Below are positions 1-8,514 of a DNA stretch of 64,000 nt, one piece after another. The notes under the pieces were generated by a model. It was not told where the DNA came from and made no database searches. It saw only the letters and a program-made list of their open reading frames with translations. The first letter of the stretch is position 1, and each line of letters starts with the position of its first letter. The position numbers were made by a program, and so were the translations under genes. Location: contig NZ_SNZJ01000021.1 in assembly GCF_004363555.1 (NCBI RefSeq), forward strand, positions 1 to 64,000, written 5' to 3'. The stretch comes from Halomonas ventosae. GTDB lineage: Bacteria; Pseudomonadota; Gammaproteobacteria; Pseudomonadales; Halomonadaceae.

Positions 1-245
1 ATGGGTGTTCATCCGGGCCTCCTGGAGAGGTTGGTTGGTTCGCATCTCCAGTCTTCCGGGTAGGCTCCGGATGAACAACCTACCGAGAGATCACACCTAG
101 CCATCTTGGCCGCCGGCGGTGCCGGCGCGCCGGTCCGATCGGAATCCTCATGTAGCAAGCTACACTCCGGTTCCTGCGCTCCGGCGGCGACCAGCCTCTC
201 ATCGCTCGCGACGCAAATCACTCTCGCCCAAAAGCCTAAAAGACC
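1..245. repeat. Structured intergenic repeat region downstream of pepN
   Basis: No convincing gene is seen here. Two nested inverted repeats lie in the first 80 bases: GTTCATCCGG at 7-16 pairs with 67-76, and CTGGAGA at 22-28 pairs with 45-51. A separate palindrome TGTAGC-AA-GCTACA lies at 151-164 inside the core CTCATGTAGC...GCTACACTCCGG (147-170). A related core occurs at 36270-36299 on the other strand. The region looks like clustered REP-type intergenic elements; the family name is unknown to me. Confidence 0.45.
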
Positions 246-2879
246 CTAGGCCAGGGCCTTCTCCACCACCTCATAGACGTTCGGCGAGAGCTCCTCGGCG
301 CGGATACGCTCGAGCTCGCCCTTCATCAGCTCCTGGCGGGCCTCGTCGAAGCGCGCCCAGCGCGTCAGGGGGGTGACCAGGCGGGCGGCGATCTCCGGAT
401 TGAGACGGTTGAGCGCGATCACGGTGTCGGCCAGCAGCCGGTAGCCTGCCCCGTCGGCGCGGTGGAAGTTCACCGGGTTCTGGTTGGCGAAGGTGCCGAT
501 CAGCGCCCGCACCTTGTTGGGGTTCTTCAGCGAGAAGGCCGGGTGCTCCATCAGGAAGGTGACGCGGTCGAGCACGTCCGGCTGCGGGCGGGTCACCTGG
601 ATGGCGAACCACTGGTCCATCACCAGGGGGTCGTGGGCCCAGGCCTCGCCGAAGGCCTTGAGGGCCGGGTCGGCGATGTCGCCGCGGGAGCTGTGCACCA
701 GCAGGGTCAGGGCATGGCGCACGTCGGTCATGTTGTGGTCCGCCTCGAACTGCTCGCGGGCGAGTTCCAGTCCCGTCTCGTCCTCGATGGCCATGAGGTA
801 GGAGAGCGCCACGTTCTTCAGGCTGCGCGCGGCGATCTGCTCGGGCTCCGGCGCATAGGGGGCGTCGTCCTGGTTCTCGCGATAGACGCGCAGGAAGTCG
901 TCACGCAGCGCCAGGGCAAGGCTCTGCTTGACGAAGGTGCGGGCGGCATGGATGGCATCCACGTCGACCAGCGGCTGCTGCTCGGCGATGTAGGCCTCGC
1001 TGGGCAGGGTCAGCATCTGGGCCAGCACCGCCTTGTCGTCGCTCTCCGCTGCCAGCAGCACGCGGAAGGCCTCGGTGACCCGCGGGTCCATCACCTTCTC
1101 GACGCCATTGCGATGGGCTGCAATCAGGTCGTCCAGGGCCAGCAGGGCCAGGCGCTGGCCGGCATCCCAGCGGTTGAAGCCGTCGGAGTCGTGGGCCTGC
1201 AGGAACGCCAGGTCCTCGCGACCGTAGGGGAAGTGCAGCTTCACCGGCGCCGAGAAGCCGCGCAGCAGCGAGGGCACCGGGGCCTCGCTGACATCGGTGA
1301 AGAGGAACTCCTGCTCCTCCTCGCGCAGGTGGATCACCGTATCGGTGCCAAGCGTTTCGCCCTCCAGGGTCAGCGGCAGGTCGCGGCCGGACTTGGTGCC
1401 CACCAGGCCCAGGCGGACCGGGATATGCAGGGCCTGCTTGTCCGGCTGGCCCGGGGTCGCCGGGGTGCGCTGGCGCAGGATGAGGCGGTACTCGGCGTTG
1501 GCGTAGTCGTACTCGCCGTGGGCATCGATCTCGGGGGTCCCCGCCTGGGAGTACCAGAGCATGAACTGGTCGAGGTCCTGGCCCGAGGCCTCGGCCATGC
1601 AATCCACGAAGTCCTCGATGGTCACGGCCTGGCCGTCGAAGCGTTCGAAGTAGAGGTCGCTGCCGCGGCGGAAGGCCTCCTTCCCTACCAGGTTCGAGAG
1701 CATGCGCACGATCTCCGCGCCCTTCTCGTAGATGGTCAGGGTGTAGAAGTTGCCGATCTCGATGTAGTGGTCGGGGCGCACCGGGTGAGCGGTGGGACCG
1801 GCGTCTTCGGCGAACTGGGCGGTGCGGAAGAAGCAGACGTCCTCGATGCGCTTGACCGGCGCCGAGTTGGTATCCGCCGAGAAGCACTGGTCACGGAAGA
1901 CCGTGAAGCCCTCCTTCAGGGAGAGCTGGAACCAGTCGCGACAGGTGACCCGGTTGCCGGACCAGTTGTGGAAGTACTCGTGAGCGACGATGCCCTCGAC
2001 GCGCTGGAAGGCCGCATCGGTGGCGGTGTGGGGATGGGTCAGCACCGCGGCCGAGTTGAAGATGTTGAGCCCCTTGTTCTCCATGGCGCCCATGTTGAAG
2101 TCGTTGACCGCCACGATCATGAAGAGGTCCAGGTCGTACTCGCGCCCGTAGGCCTCCTCGTCCCAGCGCATGGCGCGCTTCAGCGAGGCCATGGCGTGGT
2201 CGGTCTTGTCGAGGTTCTCCTCCTCGACCCAGATCTGCAGGGTGACGTCACGCCCGCTCATCGTGGTGAAGGTATCCTCGACCTTGCGAAGGTCGCCGGC
2301 CACCAGGGCGAACAGGTAGCTGGGCTTGGGGTGCGGGTCTTCCCAGGTGACGAAGTGGCGACCGCCGGGCAGCGTGCCGCGCTCCACCGGGTTGCCGTTG
2401 GAGAGCAGCACCGGCTCGCGCTCGGCGTCACCGATCACCGTGGTGGAGAAGGTCGCCATGACGTCGGGGCGGTCCGGGTAGAAGGTGATGCGGCGAAAGC
2501 CCTCGGCCTCGCACTGGGTGCAGAACATGCCGCTCGAGCGATAGAGCCCGGACAGCGCCGTGTTGCCGTCGGGGGCGATCTCGACCTCGGTGTAAAGCAG
2601 GAAGGCCTCCGGCACCCGGTGCACGACCAGCCCCGCCTCGCCGACCTCATACTCGTCCTGCTCCAGGGGCTGACCGTCGATGGCGATGGCCTTGAGCGCC
2701 AGCTGCTCGCCGTCAAGCACCAGAGGGGCTCCGGACTCGCGCTCCGGATGGCGCTCGAGGTGCAGGCGCGCCTTGACCCGGGTGGCATCCGGGTCAAGGT
2801 CGAAGGTCAGTTCGGTACGGGTCACACGGTAGGCAGGCGGACGGTAGTCACTCAGGTGGATCGGTTGCGGTTCTGACAT
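246..2879 (-). CDS. pepN: Aminopeptidase N (M1 family zinc metallopeptidase)
   Basis: This cytoplasmic enzyme removes N-terminal residues from peptides during protein turnover. The 877-residue product matches the usual gammaproteobacterial PepN length of about 870. The exopeptidase motif GAMEN is at residues 264-268 and the zinc site is HEYFH at 300-304 with the third ligand Glu323 in SLKEGF. The start at MSEPQ is preferred because AGGAG lies nine bases upstream; an upstream in-frame ATG would add 11 residues without a better ribosome site. A DUF454 membrane protein gene follows on the same strand upstream. Motifs are unambiguous. Confidence 0.97.
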   Translation of the reverse strand: MSEPQPIHLSDYRPPAYRVTRTELTFDLDPDATRVKARLHLERHPERESGAPLVLDGEQLALKAIAIDGQPLEQDEYEVGEAGLVVHRVPEAFLLYTEVEIAPDGNTALSGLYRSSGMFCTQCEAEGFRRITFYPDRPDVMATFSTTVIGDAEREPVLLSNGNPVERGTLPGGRHFVTWEDPHPKPSYLFALVAGDLRKVEDTFTTMSGRDVTLQIWVEEENLDKTDHAMASLKRAMRWDEEAYGREYDLDLFMIVAVNDFNMGAMENKGLNIFNSAAVLTHPHTATDAAFQRVEGIVAHEYFHNWSGNRVTCRDWFQLSLKEGFTVFRDQCFSADTNSAPVKRIEDVCFFRTAQFAEDAGPTAHPVRPDHYIEIGNFYTLTIYEKGAEIVRMLSNLVGKEAFRRGSDLYFERFDGQAVTIEDFVDCMAEASGQDLDQFMLWYSQAGTPEIDAHGEYDYANAEYRLILRQRTPATPGQPDKQALHIPVRLGLVGTKSGRDLPLTLEGETLGTDTVIHLREEEQEFLFTDVSEAPVPSLLRGFSAPVKLHFPYGREDLAFLQAHDSDGFNRWDAGQRLALLALDDLIAAHRNGVEKVMDPRVTEAFRVLLAAESDDKAVLAQMLTLPSEAYIAEQQPLVDVDAIHAARTFVKQSLALALRDDFLRVYRENQDDAPYAPEPEQIAARSLKNVALSYLMAIEDETGLELAREQFEADHNMTDVRHALTLLVHSSRGDIADPALKAFGEAWAHDPLVMDQWFAIQVTRPQPDVLDRVTFLMEHPAFSLKNPNKVRALIGTFANQNPVNFHRADGAGYRLLADTVIALNRLNPEIAARLVTPLTRWARFDEARQELMKGELERIRAEELSPNVYEVVEKALA

Positions 2880-2962
2880 CGAGGATGGCTCCTGTCGGTG
2901 ATTGCCATCCATTGTACGGCGCCCCGCACCCGGAGCTCAAAGCAATGCGACGCCCGTCGCGA

Positions 2963-3340
2963 TCATCGCACGGCGACCGGCTCCGGGCGCGACAGGACCC
3001 AGGCGCCCACCAGGCAAAGCCCGGCGATCAGCGACAGCTTGAGCCACCAGAGGCTCACGGTGAGGGCCAGCACCAGCATCGAGATGCCCAGCATGGCGGT
3101 GGCGAGCCGCTTGGCATGGCGGGGAATCGCCCGCTCGCACTCCCAGGCCACCACGGCGGGGCCGAAGCGCGGATGCTCGCGGATCCAGGCGGCAAAGCGC
3201 GGTGAGCCCTTCGAGGCCGCCCAGACCGCCAGCAGCATGAAGCAGGTGGTCGGCAGCAGCGGCAGGAAGGCCCCCACCACGCCCAGCCCGAAACTGACCC
3301 AGGCCAGGGCCATGAAGGCGACACGACGAACGACGGGCAT
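2963..3340 (-). CDS. DUF454 / YbaN family inner-membrane protein
   Basis: A 125-residue hydrophobic protein of the DUF454 (YbaN) family, function unknown. Its N-terminal half contains a membrane segment rich in glycine and leucine followed by the family-typical LPLLPTTCFMLLA stretch; a central basic soluble loop (FAAWIREHPRFG) is followed by two further hydrophobic segments. GGGAG sits ten bases before the ATG. It is transcribed in the same direction as pepN but 83 bases away, so cotranscription is possible and unproven. The assignment is to a family only; no biochemical role can be read from the sequence. Confidence 0.85.
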   Translation of the reverse strand: MPVVRRVAFMALAWVSFGLGVVGAFLPLLPTTCFMLLAVWAASKGSPRFAAWIREHPRFGPAVVAWECERAIPRHAKRLATAMLGISMLVLALTVSLWWLKLSLIAGLCLVGAWVLSRPEPVAVR

Positions 3341-3462
3341 CGAACGCTCACTCCCGATAGTCAGGTATCTCCCCCATTGAAGAGCATTCTGCCCTTCCGT
3401 GCCAATCGCCAGCGCCTATGGCCGCCATCGGCGTGACCTGGGTCAAGGCGCCAAGGCGGCCG

Positions 3463-3948
3463 TCAGTCGCGGAAGTTGTCGAACTGCAGCGGCAGGTCCG
3501 GGCCGCCCTCCCCACGCAGCAGGGCCATGACGGCCTGGAGATCATCGCGCTTCTTGCCGGTGACCCGGACCTTCTCGCCCTGGATCTGGGCCTGGACCTT
3601 AAGCTTGCTCTCCTTGATGCGCTTGACGACATCCTTGGCCTCCTTCTGGTCGAGCCCCTGCTTGAGGGTCACCTCCTGACGGGCGCGGACCCCGGAGAGC
3701 ACCGGCTCCTGGACGTCCATGCAGCGGGCGTCGATGCCGCGCGCGATGAGCCTGTTGCGCAGCACGTCGAGCATCTGCTTGAGCTGGAAGTCGACCTCGG
3801 CCTCCAGTGCGACCGTCTCGCCGCTGAGCTCGAAACTCGCGGTGACCCCCTTGAAGTCGAAGCGGGCCTGGATCTCACGGTTGGCCTGATCCACGGCGTT
3901 GCTGGCTTCGTGCTTGTCGAACTCGGAAACGATGTCGAAGGAGGGCAT
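3463..3948 (-). CDS. yajQ: YajQ-family nucleotide-binding protein
   Basis: A 161-residue protein that starts with the family hallmark MPSFDIVSE. YajQ proteins form two ferredoxin-like domains; some members bind cyclic di-GMP and act as effectors with transcription partners, which would fit the PilZ-controlled polysaccharide locus nearby, but that link is inference. The frame is open upstream to about 4317, yet the conserved start, the normal family length and AGGA seven bases upstream decide for this ATG; a second in-frame ATG two codons earlier is less likely. Upstream, a GNAT gene lies 55 bases away on the same strand. Confidence 0.93.
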   Translation of the reverse strand: MPSFDIVSEFDKHEASNAVDQANREIQARFDFKGVTASFELSGETVALEAEVDFQLKQMLDVLRNRLIARGIDARCMDVQEPVLSGVRARQEVTLKQGLDQKEAKDVVKRIKESKLKVQAQIQGEKVRVTGKKRDDLQAVMALLRGEGGPDLPLQFDNFRD

Positions 3949-4003
3949 GGGCATGTCCTGGTGGATGGGTGGTCGGTGGTGAAGGGGGGATGGCGAGATT
4001 CTA

Positions 4004-4504
4004 TCAGCCCTCGCGAACCCGCGCGGCCCCCGGTTCGGCCTGCAGCGGCTTCGCCATCTGCCAGCCCGCACAGCCGTCCTCGTAGTAGTCACCGAGCCAG
4101 CGCTCCGGGCGGAAGCCCATGCGCCGGTAGAGGCCCAGCGCCACCTGGTTGTCCGCGCGCACCTCGAGCCCCAGCACCTCGGCCTCACGCGCCAGCGCCT
4201 CGGCCTCCAGCGCCTCCAGCAGCCGCCGGCCCAGGCCACTCCCGCGCACATCGGGATGCACGCAGAAGGAGTAGAGCCGGGCACGGCGGGTGCCACGACG
4301 AAACAGCAGGGTGCCATAGCCCAGCAGCCTCGGGGGCCCGCCCTCGGGAGAGCGCTGCTCGGCGACCAGCGTCAGGGCATGCGCGCGGTTGAGCAGGTGC
4401 CAGAGCTGGCGGCGACTGAAGCGGTCGCCGGTGAAGGCCACCTGCTCCAGGCGGTAGAGGGCAGCCAGGTCGCGCCCCAGGGCCGGGCGCAGGGTGACGG
4501 TCAT
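4004..4504 (-). CDS. GNAT-family N-acetyltransferase (RimI-like)
   Basis: A 166-residue single-domain acetyltransferase. The acetyl-CoA pyrophosphate loop RGSGLG is at residues 87-92, followed by the usual helix LLEALEAEA, and the C-terminal [10 protein letters not shown] motif is typical of RimI-like enzymes. The substrate is unknown. It diverges from a RimK-like ATP-grasp ligase gene 168 bases away; in many proteobacteria such a ligase is paired with a GNAT protein that often also carries a C39-type peptidase domain. That peptidase domain is absent here. The pairing suggests a peptide-forming or peptide-modifying role rather than ribosomal protein acetylation. Confidence 0.85.
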   Translation of the reverse strand: MTVTLRPALGRDLAALYRLEQVAFTGDRFSRRQLWHLLNRAHALTLVAEQRSPEGGPPRLLGYGTLLFRRGTRRARLYSFCVHPDVRGSGLGRRLLEALEAEALAREAEVLGLEVRADNQVALGLYRRMGFRPERWLGDYYEDGCAGWQMAKPLQAEPGAARVREG

Positions 4505-4672
4505 CTCGGTTCTCCGGAAATCTCGGGACGATTGTGATCATGGCCAATATCGCTGTCACCGGCGTTGACCATGAAATCTTTTCACTCGAAAGCCGTCTTG
4601 TCGGGGAGCGGGCTCAGGAGCATGCTGGCCGCATTCCGGCGGCACCCCGCCGCCCAGCCCGGAAGCCCCACC

Positions 4673-6169
4673 ATGTGTCCGCTTCGCATCGTCGTCGACC
4701 GACTGGAAGACTGGCGGCCCTACTATCCCTCCGAGGACCTGATCACCGCCGACGACTTCCTCGCCCAGGACCGGCAACACCGCATCGGCGACGACCAGGA
4801 CCGCACCACCCACGTGATCAACCTGTGCAGCGAGCTCGACTACCTGGGCACGGGCTACTATGTCTCGCTGCTGGCCCAGGCGCGGGGACAGCGGGTACTG
4901 CCCGCGGTCGAGACCCTCAACGCCCTCGGCCGCAAGGCGCTGGTCGACCTCCAGCTCGACGGCCTGGCGCCGCTGCTCGGTGACCTGGCCCGCCAGGGGT
5001 CGCTGCCGGGTGACCAGCTGACCCTGCGAGTGCTGTTCGGCGAATGCCGGGAGCCCGGCCTGGCGCGGCTGGCGCGCCGGCTCTTCGAACGGCTGCCCTG
5101 CCCGCTGCTCGAGGCGCGCCTGGTGCGTCGCCACGACGCCTGGCACCTGTCGCGCCTGAGGCCGCTGCGCCTGCGCGACCTGGCGCCCGAGGAGCAGGAC
5201 CTGTTCGCCACGGCCCTCAACCGCCACTCCCGCAAGGTCTGGCGCACGCCCAAGGCGCGGCGCCGCTACCGCTTCGACCTGGCGATCCTGGTCGACCCGC
5301 AGGAGGCCCTGCCCCCCAGCAACCGCGGCGCGCTGAAGGCCTTCATCCGCGCCGGACGCCGCCTGGGCATCGATGTCTCGCTGGTCACCCGCAAGGATGC
5401 CGGCCGGCTCGCCGAGTTCGACGGCCTCTTCATCCGCGAGACGACCGCCCTCGACCACCACACCTATCGCATGGCCCGGCGGGCGGAGCACGAGGGGCTG
5501 GTGGTGATCGATGCCCCCCGCGACATCCTGCGCTGCACCAACAAGGTCTACCTGCACGCCCTGCTGCGGGCCCGGGGCGTTCCGGCCCCGGAGGGCATCC
5601 TGCTCAAGCGTGGCGACCGCCGAGCGCTGGAGCAACGGGTCGCCGGTCTCGGCTTCCCGATGGTGCTCAAGATTCCCGACGGCGCCTTCTCCCGGGGCAT
5701 CGTCAAGGTCGAGTCGCTGCAGCAGCTCGAGCGCGAGGCCAGCCGACTGTTCGCCACCTCGGCCCTGCTGCTGCTCCAGGAGTGGCTGCCCACCGAGTAC
5801 GACTGGCGAATCGGCGTGCTCGATGGCCAGGTGCTGTTCGCCAGCCGCTACTACATGGCCCGCGGCCACTGGCAGATCTACGACCATTCCGGCGCCCGGG
5901 TGAAGAGCGGCGGCTTCACCACCCATGACCCCGCCGAGGTCCCGGCGGCGGTGATCCGGGCGGCGCTCAAGGCCACCCGGCTCATCGGTGACGGCTTCTA
6001 TGGCGTGGATCTCAAGCAGACCGGCGACCGGGTGGTGGTGATCGAGGTCAACGACAACCCCAACGTGGACGCCGGCATCGAGGATGCCGTGCTCGGCCGC
6101 GCGCTCTACGAGCGCATCATGGGGGTCTTCCTGGCCCGCATGGAGGCCCGGGTGCGCGAGCGGGCGTGA
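4673..6169 (+). CDS. RimK-family ATP-grasp ligase with N-terminal RLAN-type domain
   Basis: A 498-residue protein. The N-terminal half, beginning RIVVDRLEDWRPYYPSED, resembles the RimK-like N-terminal (RLAN) domain; the C-terminal half is an ATP-grasp ligase with a lysine-containing nucleotide strand (FPMVLKIPDG), and metal-binding acidic and Asn residues in VVVIEVNDNPNVDAG. It is longer than ribosomal RimK (about 300 residues), so it is not the S6 glutamate ligase. Upstream in-frame ATGs (from 4565) give extra residues unlike the domain; GGAAG precedes the chosen ATG. Divergent from the GNAT gene. The substrate is unknown; a carboxylate-amine ligation is expected from the fold. Confidence 0.85.
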   Translation: MCPLRIVVDRLEDWRPYYPSEDLITADDFLAQDRQHRIGDDQDRTTHVINLCSELDYLGTGYYVSLLAQARGQRVLPAVETLNALGRKALVDLQLDGLAPLLGDLARQGSLPGDQLTLRVLFGECREPGLARLARRLFERLPCPLLEARLVRRHDAWHLSRLRPLRLRDLAPEEQDLFATALNRHSRKVWRTPKARRRYRFDLAILVDPQEALPPSNRGALKAFIRAGRRLGIDVSLVTRKDAGRLAEFDGLFIRETTALDHHTYRMARRAEHEGLVVIDAPRDILRCTNKVYLHALLRARGVPAPEGILLKRGDRRALEQRVAGLGFPMVLKIPDGAFSRGIVKVESLQQLEREASRLFATSALLLLQEWLPTEYDWRIGVLDGQVLFASRYYMARGHWQIYDHSGARVKSGGFTTHDPAEVPAAVIRAALKATRLIGDGFYGVDLKQTGDRVVVIEVNDNPNVDAGIEDAVLGRALYERIMGVFLARMEARVRERA

Positions 6170-6250
6170 CCTCGAGTGGCTGACGCCGCCCCGGTTGTGG
6201 CGTATGCTGTCGCTTTCCTGGACAAGCCTTGTACAACCTACGGAGCCCCG

Positions 6251-6850
6251 ATGAACGATCGCGATACCCGCCACCAGCAGGCCATGCAGAGACTCAAGTC
6301 CCGCGTCGACGAGAAGGTCGCCGAGGCCACCGAGCAGCGCGGCCTGCTGCTGGTCTTCACCGGCAACGGCAAGGGCAAGACCACCGCCGCCTGGGGCACT
6401 GTGACCCGCGCCCTGGGCTACGGCTACCGGGTCGGCGTGGTGCAGTTCATCAAGGGACTCTGGGAGTGCGGCGAGCGCGAGCGGCTGGTGGAGGACTCCA
6501 ACCTGGAAGTGGCCATCATGGCCACCGGCTTCACCTGGGACACCCAGAACCGCGAGGCCGACACCCGGGCGTGCCGCGAGGTATGGGCAAAGGCCGAGCG
6601 GATGCTCGCCGACCCGGACGTCTACCTGGTGGTACTCGACGAGATCACCTACATGCTCAAGTTCGGCTACCTGGATATCGAGACGGTGAAGCGCGCGCTG
6701 GAGAACCGTCCCGCCGAACAGACGGTGATCATCACCGGCCGAAACGCCCACCGGGAACTCACCGCCATGGCCGATACCGTCACCGAGATGCAGGAGGTGC
6801 GCCACGCCTTCAACAGCGGTGTCCAGGCCCGCCGCGGCATCGACTATTGA
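6251..6850 (+). CDS. cobO: Cob(I)yrinic acid a,c-diamide adenosyltransferase
   Basis: A 199-residue corrinoid adenosyltransferase of the CobO/BtuR/CobA type, which transfers the 5'-deoxyadenosyl group of ATP to Co(I) corrinoids. The P-loop GNGKGKTT is near residue 39, followed by ALGYGYRVGVVQFIKG and VVLDEIT, all family signatures. CGGAG lies six bases before the ATG; an in-frame start 25 codons upstream lacks family similarity. No other cobalamin genes and no cobalamin riboswitch-like leader are visible, so this may serve adenosylation or salvage. QueG elsewhere in the window is a cobalamin-dependent enzyme, though it does not need the adenosyl form. Confidence 0.93.
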   Translation: MNDRDTRHQQAMQRLKSRVDEKVAEATEQRGLLLVFTGNGKGKTTAAWGTVTRALGYGYRVGVVQFIKGLWECGERERLVEDSNLEVAIMATGFTWDTQNREADTRACREVWAKAERMLADPDVYLVVLDEITYMLKFGYLDIETVKRALENRPAEQTVIITGRNAHRELTAMADTVTEMQEVRHAFNSGVQARRGIDY

Positions 6851-7156
6851 CCCCATGATTTTCAATCACTTGACGATACATGACGCCCGCGCGTCGTCGT
6901 CAGGCAACACTTAACTGTTTGATTTTAAAGACTTGCCTTCACCTCCCCGATAACCGTCTCTTCATGGCGACGGTTATCTCCTTCCCTGATGTGTCCAGCC
7001 CCCGCCAACTGGCTTCCCCCTTCCCCAACCAATTGATAATGCCGTCTTTTATGAAGATGGCATGCGCCTTGCTTACTGACTGGATCGAAAAGCAGAGGAT
7101 GCGTGACCGCCCGCAGAGGGCGGCCATCCCGGTCATCGAGCAAGGAGACAGCGATC
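6851..7156 (+). promoter_or_regulatory. Regulatory region upstream of the exopolysaccharide operon
   Basis: A 306-base, comparatively AT-rich intergenic region with no gene. It contains a perfect ten-base inverted repeat GATAACCGTC (6949-6958) / GACGGTTATC (6969-6978) with a ten-base spacer, then a sigma-54-type promoter at 7058-7073, then a leader of roughly 70 bases to the ugd start. The dyad centre lies about 95 bases upstream of the -24 element, where enhancer-binding activators of sigma-54 promoters commonly bind. The dyad could instead be a terminator hairpin for cobO, but no T tract follows it. Confidence 0.6.
7058..7073 (+). promoter_or_regulatory. Candidate sigma-54 (RpoN) promoter
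   Basis: TGGCATGCGCCTTGCT matches the consensus TGGCACG-N4-TTGCA at every invariant position: GG at -24 and GC at -12 with correct spacing. Only the C after TGGCA and the last A differ. Transcription would start near 7084, leaving a leader of about 70 bases before ugd. Confidence 0.65.
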
Positions 7157-8503
7157 ATGAGAATCACCATCTTCGGTTCCGGCTATGTGGGCCTGGTCAC
7201 CGGCGCCTGCCTGGCCGATGTCGGCCATGACGTGATGTGCGTCGACGTGGATGCGGACAAGGTGGCCCGGCTCGAGGCCGGCGAAGTGCCGATCTACGAG
7301 CCCGGGCTGGAGAGCCTGATCCGCCAGAACCGGGCGGCCGGTCGCCTGCAGTTCACCACCGATGCCGAGCAGGCGGTGGCCTTCGGCCTGCTGCAGTTCA
7401 TCGCCGTGGGGACCCCCTCGGACGAGGATGGCAGCGCCGACCTTCGCCATGTGCTCAAGGTCGCCGAGACCATCGGCCGTCACATGGATGACTACCGCAT
7501 CATCGTCGACAAGTCGACGGTGCCGGTCGGCACCGCCAGCCGGGTAGAGCGCGCCATCGCCGCCGAACTCGACCGCCGCGGGGTCGCGCTGGACTTCGAT
7601 GTCTGCTCCAACCCCGAATTCCTCAAGGAGGGCGCGGCCATCGAGGACTTCTCCAAGGGTGCGCGGATCGTGGTCGGCACCGACTCGGAGCGGGTCAGGA
7701 GCGCCATGCGCGAATGCTATGCCCCCTATAGCCGCCAGAAGGACAAGCTGATGTTCATGGGGGTGCGCAGCGCCGAGCTGACCAAGTACGCCGCCAACGC
7801 CATGCTCGCCACCAAGATCAGCTTCATCAACGAGATCGCCAACCTCTCCGAGCGGCTGGGTGCCGATATCGAGGAGGTGCGCCACGGCATCGGCAGCGAC
7901 CCGCGCATCGGCTACCACTTCATCTACCCCGGCTGCGGCTACGGTGGCTCCTGCTTCCCCAAGGACGTCAAGGCGCTGGCGCATACCGCCGAGGAGGTCG
8001 GCCACCCCGCCGAGATGATCGCCGCCGTGGAGCGCGTCAACGCGCGTCAGAAGAGCCGCCTGTTCGAGATGCTCTGCCAGGCCTTCAACGGTCAGCTGGC
8101 CGGCAAGACCATCGCGCTGTGGGGCCTGGCCTTCAAGCCCAACACCGACGACATGCGCGAGGCCCCCAGCCGGGCCCTGATGGAGGCCCTGTGGGAGGCC
8201 GGCGCCCGGGTCCAGGCGTTTGACCCCGAGGCCGCCGGGGAGTGTCGCCGGATCTATGGCGAGCGCGACGACCTGAGGCTCGCCAGCCAGCGCAACGAGG
8301 CCCTGGAAGGTGCCGATGCCCTGGTGATCTGCACCGAGTGGAAGGCCTTTCGCACCGTGGATTTCGCCGAGCTGCGCGAGTCGCTCGCCTCGCCGGTGCT
8401 GGTCGACGGCCGCAACCTCTTCCAGCCCGAGACCGTCAAGGCCGCGGGCCTCGCCTACTACGCCATCGGCCGGGGTGACTCCGTACGTCCCGTGCTCGCC
8501 TGA
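7157..8503 (+). CDS. ugd: UDP-glucose 6-dehydrogenase
   Basis: A 448-residue NAD-dependent sugar-nucleotide dehydrogenase that should oxidise UDP-glucose to UDP-glucuronate. The Rossmann motif [10 protein letters not shown] is at the N terminus; [36 protein letters not shown] and the catalytic-cysteine motif [14 protein letters not shown] follow. These are UDP-glucose dehydrogenase signatures; GDP-mannose dehydrogenase (AlgD) instead has a TCNVWHAAKV-type sequence at the second site. AAGGAG lies nine bases before the ATG. It is first in the exopolysaccharide operon, eleven bases before the synthase gene, so it probably supplies the polymerised sugar. Confidence 0.96.
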   Translation: MRITIFGSGYVGLVTGACLADVGHDVMCVDVDADKVARLEAGEVPIYEPGLESLIRQNRAAGRLQFTTDAEQAVAFGLLQFIAVGTPSDEDGSADLRHVLKVAETIGRHMDDYRIIVDKSTVPVGTASRVERAIAAELDRRGVALDFDVCSNPEFLKEGAAIEDFSKGARIVVGTDSERVRSAMRECYAPYSRQKDKLMFMGVRSAELTKYAANAMLATKISFINEIANLSERLGADIEEVRHGIGSDPRIGYHFIYPGCGYGGSCFPKDVKALAHTAEEVGHPAEMIAAVERVNARQKSRLFEMLCQAFNGQLAGKTIALWGLAFKPNTDDMREAPSRALMEALWEAGARVQAFDPEAAGECRRIYGERDDLRLASQRNEALEGADALVICTEWKAFRTVDFAELRESLASPVLVDGRNLFQPETVKAAGLAYYAIGRGDSVRPVLA

Positions 8504-8514
8504 GGGGAGTCGAG

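Noticed and set aside
9..221. A 70-codon minus-strand frame at the left edge
   Set aside because: It crosses palindromes and a repeat core, has no ribosome site and no family resemblance.
462..2876. An 804-codon plus-strand frame opposite pepN
   Set aside because: Composition is a mirror of pepN codon bias, with no recognisable motif; pepN has zinc and GAMEN motifs.
6170..6250. Cobalamin riboswitch before cobO
   Set aside because: The gap is too short and lacks the B12-box sequence.
4556..6865. A 769-codon minus-strand frame opposite the ATP-grasp ligase and cobO
   Set aside because: Both plus-strand genes have catalytic motifs and ribosome sites; the antisense frame has neither.
6949..6978. 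Reading the perfect dyad as the cobO terminator
   Set aside because: No T tract follows on either strand; its distance from the sigma-54 site fits an activator site better, though a terminator is not excluded.
6880..7230. A 116-codon plus-strand frame over the ugd upstream region
   Set aside because: It overlaps the start of ugd, lacks a ribosome site, and the region is explained by promoter and dyad.
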